Source: Aurelia coerulea
Taxonomy: Eukaryota; Cnidaria; Scyphozoa; Semaeostomeae; Ulmaridae
Direction of reading: 5' to 3'
Length of the DNA: 64,000 bases
Assembly (NCBI GenBank): GCA_039566865.1
Contig: CM076943.1
Coordinates: forward strand, 19,068,501 to 19,132,500
The notes under the pieces are model-generated. The model worked only from the letters and a program-made list of their open reading frames with translations. It was not told the DNA's origin and did no database searches. This document shows, piece after piece, positions 57,701-63,950 of this stretch. The translations under genes were made by a program, and so were the position numbers. Every line of letters starts with the position of its first letter. Positions within the stretch are counted from its first letter, which is position 1.

Positions 57701-60700
57701 TTGCTTATGCCCCAGCAGCATATGAGTCTTTCAATAGGGCACAGGGAAACCCGCAAATCTTTCAATTTCACGCTTATAAGCCAATGATATCGTCGTATTC
57801 CGATCACATGACTGAAAATAAGGCTTTCGAGATAACTTTTCGAGTACCTTCACGAAAATAAAAATGGATATTCGAGTAATAAAGATACAGAGCTGATTTT
57901 ACCACGAATCGATTCGAGAGGCCCCACTCCACATTTGTTTTTCTGCATTTGGTAAAAATCTCATCAGGGATCGGCGCTACATCGAATTTCATTCCTTCGA
58001 AAATTGGCCTATGTTCAAGAATTCTTCAGGAACGCTACAAATAAGATATAGCTTTCAAAATTTCACATGTTACGTGAATTATGTCTAGGAATAACATGAA
58101 CATATTTGTTTGTGTGATTTTCGAAAATCCTAGACAAATTAAAGCTATTTGCTGCGAAGAAAGCTAATGGGCCTACCTTCACCCGCAACAGAATCCCAGT
58201 AATCGGCATTAAATCACTCTTTTTCGCAATAATAGCCAGCGGATACATTAACGAATGACTTCACCACAAATCCAATTTCTTTCCACCATTTTATCATCAA
58301 TAATTTCGATAGAATGTGACAAGACTTTACATCCTCTGCAGCAAACCGTCCAACTACCGTCGATTCAAAGTTTTCTTGTTGTAAACACCAGGAAAGCTTG
58401 CATAAAACAAAAGGTTGTGTAAGGCTCAGGTCTCCCATGGCCTCCCATATGACACAGCAAATTGTTACCTTTGATAATAGATTATACACCTTTGAGAATA
58501 GATTGCAGGGGAAATTTCTTTACACAAATTATGTACTTTTCCGATGTGACAAAGAAATTTGCAATCTTTGAGAAGTGTTTTATTTTCTCTTTATTTTGTT
58601 ACGATAGAATGCCTCCAGGAGTGTGCAATCTATTCTCAAAGGTGTCATTTGGCTGTGTCATATGGGAGACCTAAGTCTTACAAAACCTTTTGTTTTATGC
58701 AAGCTTTCCTGGTGTTTGCAACAAGAAAACTTTGAATCTACGGTAGCTGGACGGTTTGCTGCAGAGGTTGTAAGTCTTGTCACATTTTATCAAAATTATC
58801 GATGATAAAATGGTGTAAAGAAATTGTATTTGTGGTGAAGTTATTCGTTAATGTATCCGCTTGTTATTATTGCGAAAAGAGTGATTTAATGCCGATTACT
58901 GGGATTCTGCTGCGGGTGAAGGTAGGCCCATTAGCTTTCTTCGCAGCAAATAGCTTTAATTTGTCTAGGATTTTCGAAAATCACACAAACAAATATTTTC
59001 ATGTTATTCCTAGACATAATTCACGTAACATGTGAAATTTTGAAAGCTATATCTTATTTGTAGCGTTCCTGAAGAATTCTTGAACATAGGCCAATTTTCG
59101 AAGGAATGAAATTCGATGTAGCGCCGATCCCTGATGAGATTTTTACCAAATGCAGAAAAACAAATGTGGAGTGGGGCCTCTCCAATCGATTCGTGGTAAA
59201 ACCAGCTCTGTATCTTTATTACTCAAATATCCATTTTTATTTTCGTGAAGGTACTCGAAAAGTTATCTCGAAAGCCTTATTTTCAATCATGTGATCGGAA
59301 TACGACGATATCATTGGCTTACAAGCGTGAAATTGGAAGATTTGCGGGTTTCCCTGTGCCCTATTGAAAGATTTGACTCATATGCCTGCCCCAGCTGCTT
59401 TCGGCCAGGATTGTATAGTACCGCAGCTAGCCAATGTCCAATCCCCTGAGTGAACTTTTTCATATTCTCATATAGGATTTAACTGTCCTTTTTATATGAT
59501 AACTTATTTGGCGTTCTTTTGCAGACGTTGGCAGTATTCTTTCAGCGGGCCATGTTATGCGAGTGTCTAATGTTGCTTTTGTAGGTGATAACGATGTTGC
59601 TAGAGGTTCCAATAATTAAAGCTCCTTTCGTAAAATGTTGCTAACTAGAGTGCCTGTTTATACCAAACCTGGGGGATTTGTACTTGACCTTCAATTATAC
59701 AAAGGTGCGCAGACTGTGCACTCCAGGAAATAACTGTTTCACCCAATTTTAGAATTTTCCCGCGAAATGATAGCCGGCTTTAGACTTTTAACATTTAAAT
59801 TTTTACAACCGGCTTTAGAAAACATGGCGAAAATGATACCCGAGAAAGAGTGCACATCCTGCTGGCAAAATATGGCAAATTGTACTAGGTACCCTCCCCA
59901 GATGCCAAACACAGGCAACTGATACCCCAACTTGCCATGCTCACCTGTCGGGTCATTGCTGGGCTTTGCCCCACCGCCGAAGATTCCTAGCTACGCCTCT
60001 GGTCAAGTCTTAGTGGGGAAAGATATTCGATACACTCATTTTTGATAAGAAACTGCTCATAAGAAACGGTAGGCTTAATTTTGCGAAAGTTAAGAAACGA
60101 CCCTACCTGGATTTAAAAAGCTAAGAAACTTTTGCAATTTACAGCTTTAATTTTCCTGTCGCAGTCAACAATGTTTTGACACTGTACAGTTATAGCAACT
60201 GTTTGGACATTATTTTGAATGCGAATTATGTTATTGACTTGTTTTGAGATCTTACTAAGTACTTTGGGAGCCCTTTAAACAAAACAAGATTAACTTTACA
60301 TTTCTGGCTATAAAAATGTAAGACACGCGAAAGAAACTTTTGGTAGCTAAATGACGCAAAAATGTAAGAAACTGCCTACCAGCCGCGGACCTTTGTTTCT
60401 TTAAAAAAAATGAGTGTACACCCTTCGTAGTGGCAGAAATATGTTCCACCAAAACCAAACGCGATTGGGTATGGTATTGAAAATGCACGTTTACTTGGGT
60501 CTAAGATATGGCATGCAATGCCACCGTCCATGGAAGAGTTCCAGACATTGAATAATTTCAAAACAAAATCAAGAGCTACTATTTTGATTGCAACTGTAGG
60601 CTACGTAAGTAACATGTTGAAAATTTATGGTTTCTAAAGGCTACTGATTTTTATTTTTCAAACCCTATCTGGACCAGGCTTTTTTGGGCATCCTGGGGCC

Positions 60701-62636
60701 CCCTCAGAACTCCGACTCGGCAAGGGCTAGAAACAAGGGCGACATGACGACCTTATAGTCGCCCCGTTTCAGTTAATTTCTAATTTTTGGTTTGCAAAAC
60801 TTACCTATGTTCTCCTTGGTGGCTTCTTCTTTCGTAAATTTCTTGGTTTTGCTTTCTAAACGGCATATATTTCTCAAGTTGAAATGAACTGTTGGATCGT
60901 GTGACCGGCAGCCATTTGCAATACGAAAGTGAGACTGTTCTCAGCCTCCTCTTGCTCTTGAATTATTGCCAGCGTCCGAAGGAGGAATGGGTCTGTCATG
61001 CGCTGTTTCTTATTGTTTTTTTATCTACCAAGGCTTGTAACCCAGCCACTACCATATATAGAAGCGTGTCCTGACACCATTCAATTTTCATTGGTTGCTG
61101 TATTGTTGCGCAGGCTTTTCAAACCGAATGAAGGTAACGAGCCTTAGAATGTCACATGACACGCTTATAGCTTCCTGATTGGATAAGAGACAGCGCACGA
61201 CAGACCCATTCCTCCTTCGGACGCTGGCAATAATTCAAGAGCAAGAGGAGGCTGAGAACAGTCTCGCGTTCGTATTGCAAATGGCTGCCGGTCACACGAT
61301 CCAACAGTTCATTTCAACTTGAGAAATATATGTCGTTTAGAAAGCAAAACCAAGAAATTTACGAAAGAAGAAGCCACCAAGGAGAACATGGGTAAGTTTT
61401 GCAAACCAGAAATTAGAAATTAACTGCAACGGGGCGACTATAAGGTCGTCATATCGCCCTTGCTAGAAAGAAGAAATGGGTACGAAACTTGGTTGACTTA
61501 TGTAACTTAATGTGAAAAGTCCAAACGGAGGCCGTTTTCCTGTAACGCATCCTATAGCCGATATCGGAGCCATTCCAGCCTGTTTCATGATTTTGCAGGT
61601 TCTTTTATGTAGTTTTTACTCTAGTTCGAAGTTTTTTTAAATAGTTTGCTCATTATCCTTCTATTTGAAGCAGTCGGTGCGTATCTTTAGCAAAATTATG
61701 CAGATTCTATGAAGATATGACCCATTTCAACCGAAATGTTTTATCAATATGCTGCAAAAAAGAATTTTTTCTGATTTCCAAAAACTGACTGAATCTGGTG
61801 CGTGGTATTGCGTGAAAATGTCCGTTTGAAACATTAAAAGTCTCTCTAAAGTTATATGTGACATGAGATTTGTGATAGGGGAAATTTTTTCATGCCAACA
61901 GTTCAGTTGTATTTATTCGAGTGCATTTTCACGTGACATCTCATTTGAGACAGAAGATGTTAAAGGCATTGAATCACGATAAATAGACCTACTTTGCCGT
62001 GTATCATGTGACCCATGTGAGAAAGATCAACTATCACTCCCAAAAAACTAAAGGGACAAACAGGGACGTAGGAAGCATCTCAAACTTGGAGGGGCACGAC
62101 ACTTCAAGGGCACCTTTTTCATTACCCTGAAAGGGCACTTCCTGAAAATAAAAAGGGCACTTCTTTGTTTATTGCAAAATCTTGGGGGGCACGTGCCCCC
62201 AGTGCCCCCCGGTTCCTACGTCTCTGGGGACAAAGCGTTTCATGTGATCAGTTTCATTTCACATGAACGTTAGCCAATCATATGCACTATCCAGAACCAT
62301 GAGCCAGCAATGTCTGACAGATAGGATATACCTTGCCGTCTTATGTTGATTCAATTCCTTTAATGTATGTAACTTACAATTTTGCATCTTTTGTAGTGTG
62401 GAGGAATCCCGGATGCTGTAAAAGCATCAGTTGATTCATTGGGGCGTATCATGAATGGTGGTGATCTGTCACAAGAATTACGAAAGTGTCCTGCAGATGG
62501 ATCTGGATTTGGTTGCTATCTCAACAATTCTCCCATGGAGCGTCAGCTTGCTTTTGTTTTCATGTCCTCTCTCATGCCATCGTTTTCAAAAATCAAAGCA
62601 AAGGTCAAGGGTAGATTTTCTTCTCCAGATACTTGG
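31774..62636 (+). CDS. Secreted saposin B-type domain protein (first three exons; gene continues beyond window)
   Basis: Exons 31774-32019, 55078-55284 and 62397-62636 join in phase 0 into 231 codons without a stop; the last exon ends at TGG|GTATGT, so more lies to the right. Residues 1 to about 20 are a signal peptide ([20 protein letters not shown]). Cysteines 31, 35, 73, 83, 107 and 113 follow the saposin-B order, with the closing ICKQLDTC exactly as in saposins (IC..L..C). SapB domains are five-helix, disulfide-bonded folds that bind lipids or membranes in secretory or lysosomal compartments or outside the cell. The spacing between Cys35 and Cys73 (38) is longer than the usual 25-30. Exon 3 is Cys-rich but not a standard SapB. 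Orthology is unknown, so no symbol is given. The introns are about 23.1 kb and 7.1 kb and full of mobile elements. Confidence 0.82.
32120..32322. repeat. Palindromic ATAAACATAGTTTATGT array 1
   Basis: Between GCCGTTTGCACAAAAATG and its inverse CATTTTTGTGCAAACGGC lies a string of self-complementary units, (A/T)CATAAAC(A/T)(A/C)(A/T)GTTTATGT, separated by TGCACA, TAA or TAC. The whole block is itself an inverted repeat. It lies 100 bp into the first intron of the saposin-like gene. Confidence 0.85.
33262..33520. repeat. Palindromic ATAAACATAGTTTATGT array 2
   Basis: It has the same organisation as array 1, 0.9 kb upstream: GGCCGTTTGCACAAAAATGG at the left, CATTTTTGTGCAAACGGCGT at the right, and self-complementary ATAAAC/GTTTAT units between. 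Sequence outside the right end (GTTCCATAGAGGGGT) mirrors sequence outside the left end of array 1 (GAGGGGTATGGAAC). Confidence 0.85.
33725..34430 (-). mobile_element. Family E (TATAAGAAAC) element, inverted, interrupted
   Basis: Read on the minus strand it matches 60031-60418: TTATAAGAAACCGCTTATAA, GGTAGGCTCAATTTTTCGAA, GACATTATTTTGAGTGCGAA, CATTAAAAGTATAAGAAACA and AAAATGTAAGAAATTGCCTG. It is split by the foldback insertion at 33963-34353. Confidence 0.75.
33963..34353. mobile_element. Foldback MITE nested in family E
   Basis: CCACCTTTTCAAGGTAAGAG at the left and CTCTTACCTTAAAAAGGTGG at the right head arms of about 190 bp that meet near 34160 (GGGCTTTGACCGTGAGAT against ATTTCATGGTCAAAGCCC). 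It separates two collinear parts of the family E copy. It is non-coding. Confidence 0.78.
34508..34673. mobile_element. hAT-like CAG...CTG element, inverted copy
   Basis: CAGAGACGTACGAACC at the left and GCTTCCTACATCCCTG at the right are the family termini in reverse orientation to 62061-62226. GAGATTTTGCAATAAACAAA is the shared body. The duplication is not convincing (TTTTCAAG against TTTCGAGA). Confidence 0.6.
35058..36061 (+). repeat. GATTACAAAGT repeat cluster, copy A
   Basis: The copy begins GATTACAAAGTCC and ends in the palindrome GATTACAAAGT-TGG-ACTTTGTAATC. Its body has blocks shared by all five copies: GAGATTTACGATAACGCAAA, TCTGTGCAGGC.GCCGGTTAC and AATAAGCCGACGTCAAATGT. The open frames inside are short, recur with frameshifts and show no domain, so I treat them as non-coding. 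Confidence 0.75.
36062..36777 (+). repeat. GATTACAAAGT cluster, copy B (5' shorter)
   Basis: It directly follows copy A, starts at the ATGTCATGTGAGATTTACG block and ends with the same GATTACAAAGT/ACTTTGTAATC palindrome. It carries (TTAC)n(TTTC)n simple sequence near 36690-36725. From 36778 to 37364 no feature is recognised. Confidence 0.72.
37365..38395 (-). repeat. GATTACAAAGT cluster, copy C (inverted)
   Basis: It starts GATTACAAAGTCCAAC and ends GACTTTGTAATC. It is an inverted match to copies A and B, including (GAAA)n(GTAA)n at 37412-37458. With copy B it forms inverted arms of about 700 bp around a 590-bp spacer. Confidence 0.75.
38408..39366 (-). repeat. GATTACAAAGT cluster, copy D (inverted)
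   Basis: It starts ATTACAAAGTCCTTTGTAAT and ends GGACTTTGTAATC. It is in tandem with copy C, sharing the whole body, with small deletions and divergence. Confidence 0.75.
39940..40692 (+). repeat. GATTACAAAGT cluster, copy E
   Basis: It starts at the same internal point as copy B (ATGTCATGTGAGATTTACG) and ends GATTACAAAGTGGACTTTG then TAATC. The flanking 39470-39940 is unusually GC-balanced, and its open frames (such as [19 protein letters not shown]) have no family match I recognise. Confidence 0.72.
40693..41580. other. Intron stretch with nothing recognised
   Basis: There is no bounded repeat and no coding signal. The only structure is scattered AT-rich sequence within the first intron of the saposin-like gene. 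Confidence 0.4.
41582..42653. repeat. 1.07-kb tandem duplication, unit 1
   Basis: It starts TTTATGTTTGAAGAATGAAA and is collinear with unit 2 (42654-44080): GGGGCTTTTGCTCCAACCGG, AATCAGGAATGTTGTAACAA, TGACCTGGCACACTGCCCTT and ATCAAGTGGGCTCGT. A (CTAC)n run near 41640-41660 is private to this unit. Both units contain a hAT-like insert. Confidence 0.85.
42108..42452. mobile_element. hAT-like CAG element in duplication unit 1
   Basis: CAGGGCAGTAGGAAGCATCT at the left and GGTTCCCTACGTCTTTG at the right. Inside are GGGACACGGCATTTCAGTGG and GGGCACGTGCCACC. The same insert sits in the second unit, so it predates the duplication. Confidence 0.68.
43139..43483. mobile_element. hAT-like CAG element in duplication unit 2
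   Basis: CAGGTCAGTAAGAAGCATCT to GGTTCCTACGTCTCTCGG. This is the paralogue of 42108-42452, copied with the tandem duplication and since diverged. Confidence 0.65.
43506..43898. mobile_element. G-run/C-run element copy 4, filled site
   Basis: The ends are CCCAGGGGGGTACTC and GAGTAC, a C-run and TGGG. TAATGTAA is duplicated exactly (43498-43505 and 43899-43906), and the empty site is present in duplication unit 1. The interior repeats GACCCCAAATATTG-type phrases several times in both orientations. Confidence 0.9.
44123..44343. mobile_element. G-run/C-run element copy 5, right-truncated
   Basis: CCGG and a G-run then TACTTGACCAGGTTTTGGTC, with ACGTGCCATCGAAGCTTC and repeated TATACCAATTTTCCGAAAAA-type units, make it the inverted equivalent of copy 3. 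It ends abruptly at the start of LINE sequence, without a C-run. Confidence 0.75.
44344..45174 (+). pseudogene. LINE C-terminal fragment, interrupted by a G-run element
   Basis: It reads [38 protein letters not shown] and [14 protein letters not shown]. After the insertion at 44700-45023 it continues in frame with [20 protein letters not shown] and [15 protein letters not shown], then a stop. This is the post-RT region of Jockey/CR1-type LINEs (the YG..VWG and YNTR...IP..... signatures). The RT core is absent. Confidence 0.85.
44700..45023. mobile_element. G-run/C-run element copy 6, inside a LINE frame
   Basis: CCC and a G-run then TACTTGACTTAAATTTGTAC open it; CTAAGTAC, a C-run and GAG close it. 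TTCCCAGG is duplicated (44692-44699 and 45024-45031). Removing the element and one duplicate restores the LINE frame, which fixes its boundaries. The interior holds reiterated CCTGTTCTAGAAAAAATT-type units. Confidence 0.9.
45290..45431. repeat. CGCTTCGCCGCTTGGGG repeat (family R), single unit
   Basis: TATAAATACACCATGTATAT, CAACTTTCAATCACTTTTG and GCGCTTCGCCGCTTGGGGAT then TTTTTTGGAGGCTTCTCCTG recur at 48569-48859 and 54184-54297. A LINE fragment begins immediately after it. Confidence 0.7.
45432..45905 (+). pseudogene. LINE reverse transcriptase N-half, frameshifted
   Basis: [36 protein letters not shown] and [16 protein letters not shown] are RT motifs 1-2. Near 45705 the frame shifts and continues as [20 protein letters not shown] and [17 protein letters not shown] to VQCGV, just before the expected PQG motif, where the GTGCGTAAGAT minisatellite replaces it. 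It is a non-functional LINE fragment of the CR1/Jockey group. Confidence 0.88.
45901..46120. repeat. GTGCGTAAGAT minisatellite
   Basis: At least a dozen units of (G/A)TGCGTAAGAT(A/G/T)A, interspersed with TTTAAGTGTGCGTAA and TTGAAGT variants. The array starts exactly where the LINE frame ends. Confidence 0.88.
46446..46573. mobile_element. Probable G-run/C-run element, left-truncated
   Basis: It ends TTTTAAGTACCCCTTCCC then TGGG, the right terminus type of copy 4. No left terminus is found. Just upstream, a C-run then CAAGTCAATGTTG at about 46348 and its inverse CAACATTGACTTGGGGG at about 46428 make a separate small inverted pair. Confidence 0.35.
47065..48210 (+). pseudogene. LINE C-terminal fragment, interrupted by a TTAA element
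   Basis: [20 protein letters not shown] runs up to the TTAA at 47136. After the insertion the frame continues [20 protein letters not shown] and [11 protein letters not shown]. Excising 47140-48027 with one TTAA joins NNV to KNKKSKP in frame. This is a typical LINE C-terminal block (RTTxGQxxxxYxG), decayed by stops further on. Confidence 0.7.
47140..48027. mobile_element. piggyBac-like MITE, CCCTATTTTAACCGG ends
   Basis: TTAA, then CCCTATTTTAACCGGG, and at the right end CCGGTTAAAATAAGG then TTAA. Inside the ends are a G-run, GCGTTTTTGGCC and a C-run at the left, and GGCGAAAAACGCC and a C-run at the right. It is 888 bp and non-coding. Insertion into a LINE frame confirms the 4-bp TTAA duplication. 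Confidence 0.87.
48508..48568. repeat. (TTAC)n microsatellite
   Basis: About 15 TTAC repeats, with a short TTTC interruption. Confidence 0.95.
48569..48859. repeat. Family R tandem units (about 130 bp)
   Basis: Two full units and part of a third: ATAAATACACCATATACATC, AACTTTCAATCA, TTTTGTTTTG runs, then GGACGCGCTTCGCCGCTTGG and GGAGGCTTCTCCT. The third unit is broken at CTTTCAATC by the 5.3-kb element that follows, and it resumes at 54184. Confidence 0.8.
51104..51400. repeat. GCGGCCGC palindrome array, left
   Basis: Units of TGCGGCCGCACGTTATAAAA type and variants (TGTGGCCGCA, GCGGCCACA) lie at roughly 20-bp spacing. Upstream, GGAAAATATGCCGCTATTTT and CGAAAAACGCGGCAAAAATT recur inverted at 52205-52255. 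Confidence 0.9.
51960..52215. repeat. GCGGCCGC palindrome array, right
   Basis: Six GCGGCCGC octamers occur in 250 bp, with GTTACAATGTGGGGCCGCGT twice. It is the inverted counterpart of the left array, and it contains a further inner inverted pair around 52060-52110. Confidence 0.9.
53105..53588. repeat. Inner palindrome of the 5.3-kb element
   Basis: GAACATTCCTTTTGAACGAT and GGCACTCGTGAATTGTATTC on the left pair with CAATTCACGAGTGCCTCG and ATCGTTCTATAGGAATGTTT on the right. The arms are about 185 bp with a loop of about 115 bp. The outer part of the right arm runs into the right TIR of the large element. Confidence 0.75.
54184..54297. repeat. Family R unit, continuation after insertion
   Basis: CTTTCAATCACTTTTG, GCGCTTCGTCGCTTGGGGAT and GGAGGCTGCTCC complete the unit split by the 5.3-kb element. 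Confidence 0.75.
54513..54826. mobile_element. G-run/C-run element copy 7, 8-bp duplication
   Basis: CCGG and a G-run then TACTTGACTAGGG open it; AAGTATGGGAGTACCC, a C-rich run and GGGG close it. TTGTAAGA is duplicated exactly (54505-54512 and 54827-54834). The interior reiterates ACCCTGTCGCATAATTTT-type units. Confidence 0.9.
55078..55284 (+). CDS. Saposin-like gene exon 2: second half of SapB
   Basis: The acceptor is TTTTTTTTGCCTCTAG and the donor AACATG|GTGAGT; 69 codons, phase 0 at both ends. It begins with Cys ([18 protein letters not shown]) and contains [13 protein letters not shown], the last three SapB cysteines. It then continues [20 protein letters not shown] and [17 protein letters not shown]. 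It completes the disulfide pattern started in exon 1, 23 kb upstream. Confidence 0.9.
55581..56320. mobile_element. Foldback element between SapB exons 2 and 3
   Basis: The arms at 55581-55815 and about 56090-56320 are inverted: GAATAACCCTGCCTGGACTG against CAGTCCAGGCAGCGTTATTC, and TTCATGCCCATATCATCAAG against CTTCATGATATGGGCATGAA. The spacer is about 275 bp and AT-rich. It is non-coding. Confidence 0.72.
56774..57573 (+). pseudogene. LINE 3' fragment with ATA tail
   Basis: It reads [40 protein letters not shown] and [20 protein letters not shown]. After a rearranged GCTACGTGCTATG repeat it continues [20 protein letters not shown] with [16 protein letters not shown] and a stop. This is the terminal region of CR1-type LINEs with the C.C..C motif. 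An (AAT)n tail near 57555-57573 is consistent with a 5'-truncated LINE insertion. Confidence 0.85.
57715..59385. mobile_element. Large foldback with arms of about 780 bp
   Basis: The left arm 57715-58510 and right arm 58622-59385 are inverted and very similar throughout: GAGATAACTTTTCGAGTACC against GGTACTCGAAAAGTTATCTC, and GCAGCAAACCGTCCAACTAC-type pairs around 58335 and 58755. The spacer is about 110 bp. Both arms carry the same short ORF ([20 protein letters not shown]), which is only mirrored sequence. It sits in the second intron of the saposin-like gene. Confidence 0.85.
59668..59901. mobile_element. G-run/C-run element copy 8, short
   Basis: CCTGGGGGATTTGTACTTGA to GTACTAGGTACCCTCCCCAG. 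The flanking 8-mers ATACCAAA and ATGCCAAA match at seven of eight. The G-run and C-run are eroded, so this is probably an older copy. Confidence 0.75.
60031..60418. mobile_element. Family E element (TACACTCATTTTT ends)
   Basis: TACACTCATTTTTGATAAGA at the left and TTTAAAAAAAATGAGTGTA at the right form the terminal inverted repeat. Inside, AAGAAAC/GTTTCTT motifs recur in both halves, as does GGTAGGCTTAATTTTGCGAA. Other copies are at 33725-34430 and 62848-63215, with fragments at 25405 and 63826. It is non-coding. Confidence 0.72.
60734..61462. mobile_element. Foldback element, CAAGGGCGA ends
   Basis: The arms are about 265 bp: ATTGCCAGCGTCCGAAGGAG against CTCCTTCGGACGCTGGCAAT, and CCGGCAGCCATTTGCAATAC against its inverse. 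The ends CAAGGGCGA...TCGCCCTTG are flanked by CTAGAAA (60727-60733 and 61463-61469), a 7-8 bp duplication. The loop is about 205 bp. The following 600 bp (61470-62060) hold nothing recognisable. Confidence 0.8.
62061..62226. mobile_element. hAT-like mini-element, complete (166 bp)
   Basis: CAGGGACGTAGGAAGCATCT to GGTTCCTACGTCTCTG. GGGACAAA is duplicated exactly (62053-62060 and 62227-62234). CAG...CTG ends plus an 8-bp duplication are the hAT hallmark. It lies 170 bp before exon 3 of the saposin-like gene and is the reference copy for the family. Confidence 0.85.
62397..62636 (+). CDS. Saposin-like gene exon 3
   Basis: The acceptor is GCATCTTTTGTAG and the donor ACTTGG|GTATGT; 80 codons, phase 0. 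It again begins with Cys ([20 protein letters not shown]) and carries ELRKC and GFGCYLNNS, then a cysteine-free helical tail ([20 protein letters not shown]). Together with the ACAEVF part of exon 2 it could be a diverged half-SapB or a linker. I do not recognise a standard domain. More exons must follow, since no stop is reached. Confidence 0.85.
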
Positions 62637-62847
62637 GTATGTTTTTAGACTTTTGCTCAGTATACACTTAATTCAAGGGGCTCCGTCTACAAATTTTTGT
62701 CGAAATAGTGATTTTGCAGTTATTGAACTTTGAAGGCAGTATCACACATACTTATGATCTTTTTTCACAAGGAAAGCGTTGTGTTGAACAAGCCAAACAT
62801 TATATCTCTTACGATTGATCAGACATACACGGATCTTTTTCGATCTT

Positions 62848-63215
62848 TTTCAAAAGAAACCGCTTATAAGCAACGTTAGGCTCAATTTTTCGAAAGTTAA
62901 GAAACAACCCTACCTGAATTTAAAAAGCTAAGAATACGTTTGTAATCTGCAGTTTTAACTTTCCCAGCTCACTCAAAAATGTTTTGATACTGTACAGTTA
63001 AAGCAACTGTTTGGACATTATTTTGAGTGCGAATCATGTTATTTACTTGTTTTGTGGTCTTATCAATTATTTTGGGAGCCCTCTTGACAAAGCTAAATTA
63101 ACTCTGCACTTCCGGCATTAAAAATATAAGAAACAAGTGAGAAACTTTTGGCAGCAAAATGGCCCAAAAATTTAAGAAACTGCGTACCAGCAGTGGACCT
63201 TAGTTTCTTATCAAA
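62848..63215. mobile_element. Family E element, copy in intron 3 of the saposin-like gene
   Basis: AAAAGAAACCGCTTATAAGC, GGCTCAATTTTTCGAAAGTT, GACATTATTTTGAGTGCGAA and GGACCTTAGTTTCTTATCAA are collinear with 60031-60418. It is a similar length, and its ends are less well preserved. Confidence 0.7.
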
Positions 63216-63509
63216 AGAATACTTATAAGTGGACTTTGGACGGTGAAGTTTTGGTGACATGGAAGAATCCATCAAAAAACTGTAGAATACAGTAAATACC
63301 TGCCTAAAACAATGGTATTTACAGACTTGTTACAATTTGACTACAGAGCTCCTTTAATTTATGCAAGAAACTGACTGTTTCAAAACATTCTTCATACAAA
63401 GTAACATGACTGGGTTACCACCTGGGTTACCACAGTTATATTTTTTCTGCATTTCTACCTAGCATCCGAAGACAGTTTGAGAACGCTGAGAAGCTAAGCT
63501 TATCGAAGA

Positions 63510-63768
63510 ATGGGTAGTTAGACACTGCTGGTGTGCTTCTATGGAGGAGCGCTGGATAATATGTATCTGCGGGGGAAATTTTTTATAGTACTGCGGAGGA
63601 GATATCGAAAGAACGACTTCGCAGTACTACAAAAAATTTCCCCCGCAGATACATAATATTTTCGTTCTTTCGATATCTCCTCCGCAGTACTATAAAACAT
63701 TTCCCCTGCAGATACATATTATCCAGCGCTCCTCCATAGAAGCACACCAGCAGTGTCTAACTACCCAT
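63510..63768. mobile_element. Foldback MITE, ATGGGTAGTTAGACACTGCTG ends
   Basis: ATGGGTAGTTAGACACTGCT at the left and CAGTGTCTAACTACCCAT at the right. The arms are about 125 bp and include AGCGCTGGATAATATGTATC and its inverse. An additional inner palindrome of ATTTCCCCCGCAGATACATA type repeats in the middle. ATCGAAG flanks both sides. A solo arm exists at 30252-30395. Confidence 0.82.
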
Positions 63769-63825
63769 GATCGAAGCAGCGTCCTGATCCTTCCTCTCAA
63801 TGTCACCACACTTCGTGATTCCTTT

Positions 63826-63950
63826 GCACGTATTTTTTTCATAAAAAACTGCCCATAAGAAACTCAACTCTCAGATAGCCAAAAAATTAAGAAACTCCAG
63901 TACTGGTAAAATATAAGTTAAGAAACTATTTTTTTTTATAAAGAAAATTG
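63826..63950. repeat. Family E fragment at window edge
   Basis: CATAAAAAACTGCCCATAAG, AAACTCAACTCTCAGATAGC and repeated TTAAGAAACT motifs match the left part of family E. It is diverged, and the window ends shortly after. Confidence 0.5.

Noticed and set aside
58802..59294. Mirrored ORFs such as [20 protein letters not shown] on both arms of the large palindrome
   Set aside because: The same peptide appears on both strands purely because the arms are inverted copies. No family is recognised.
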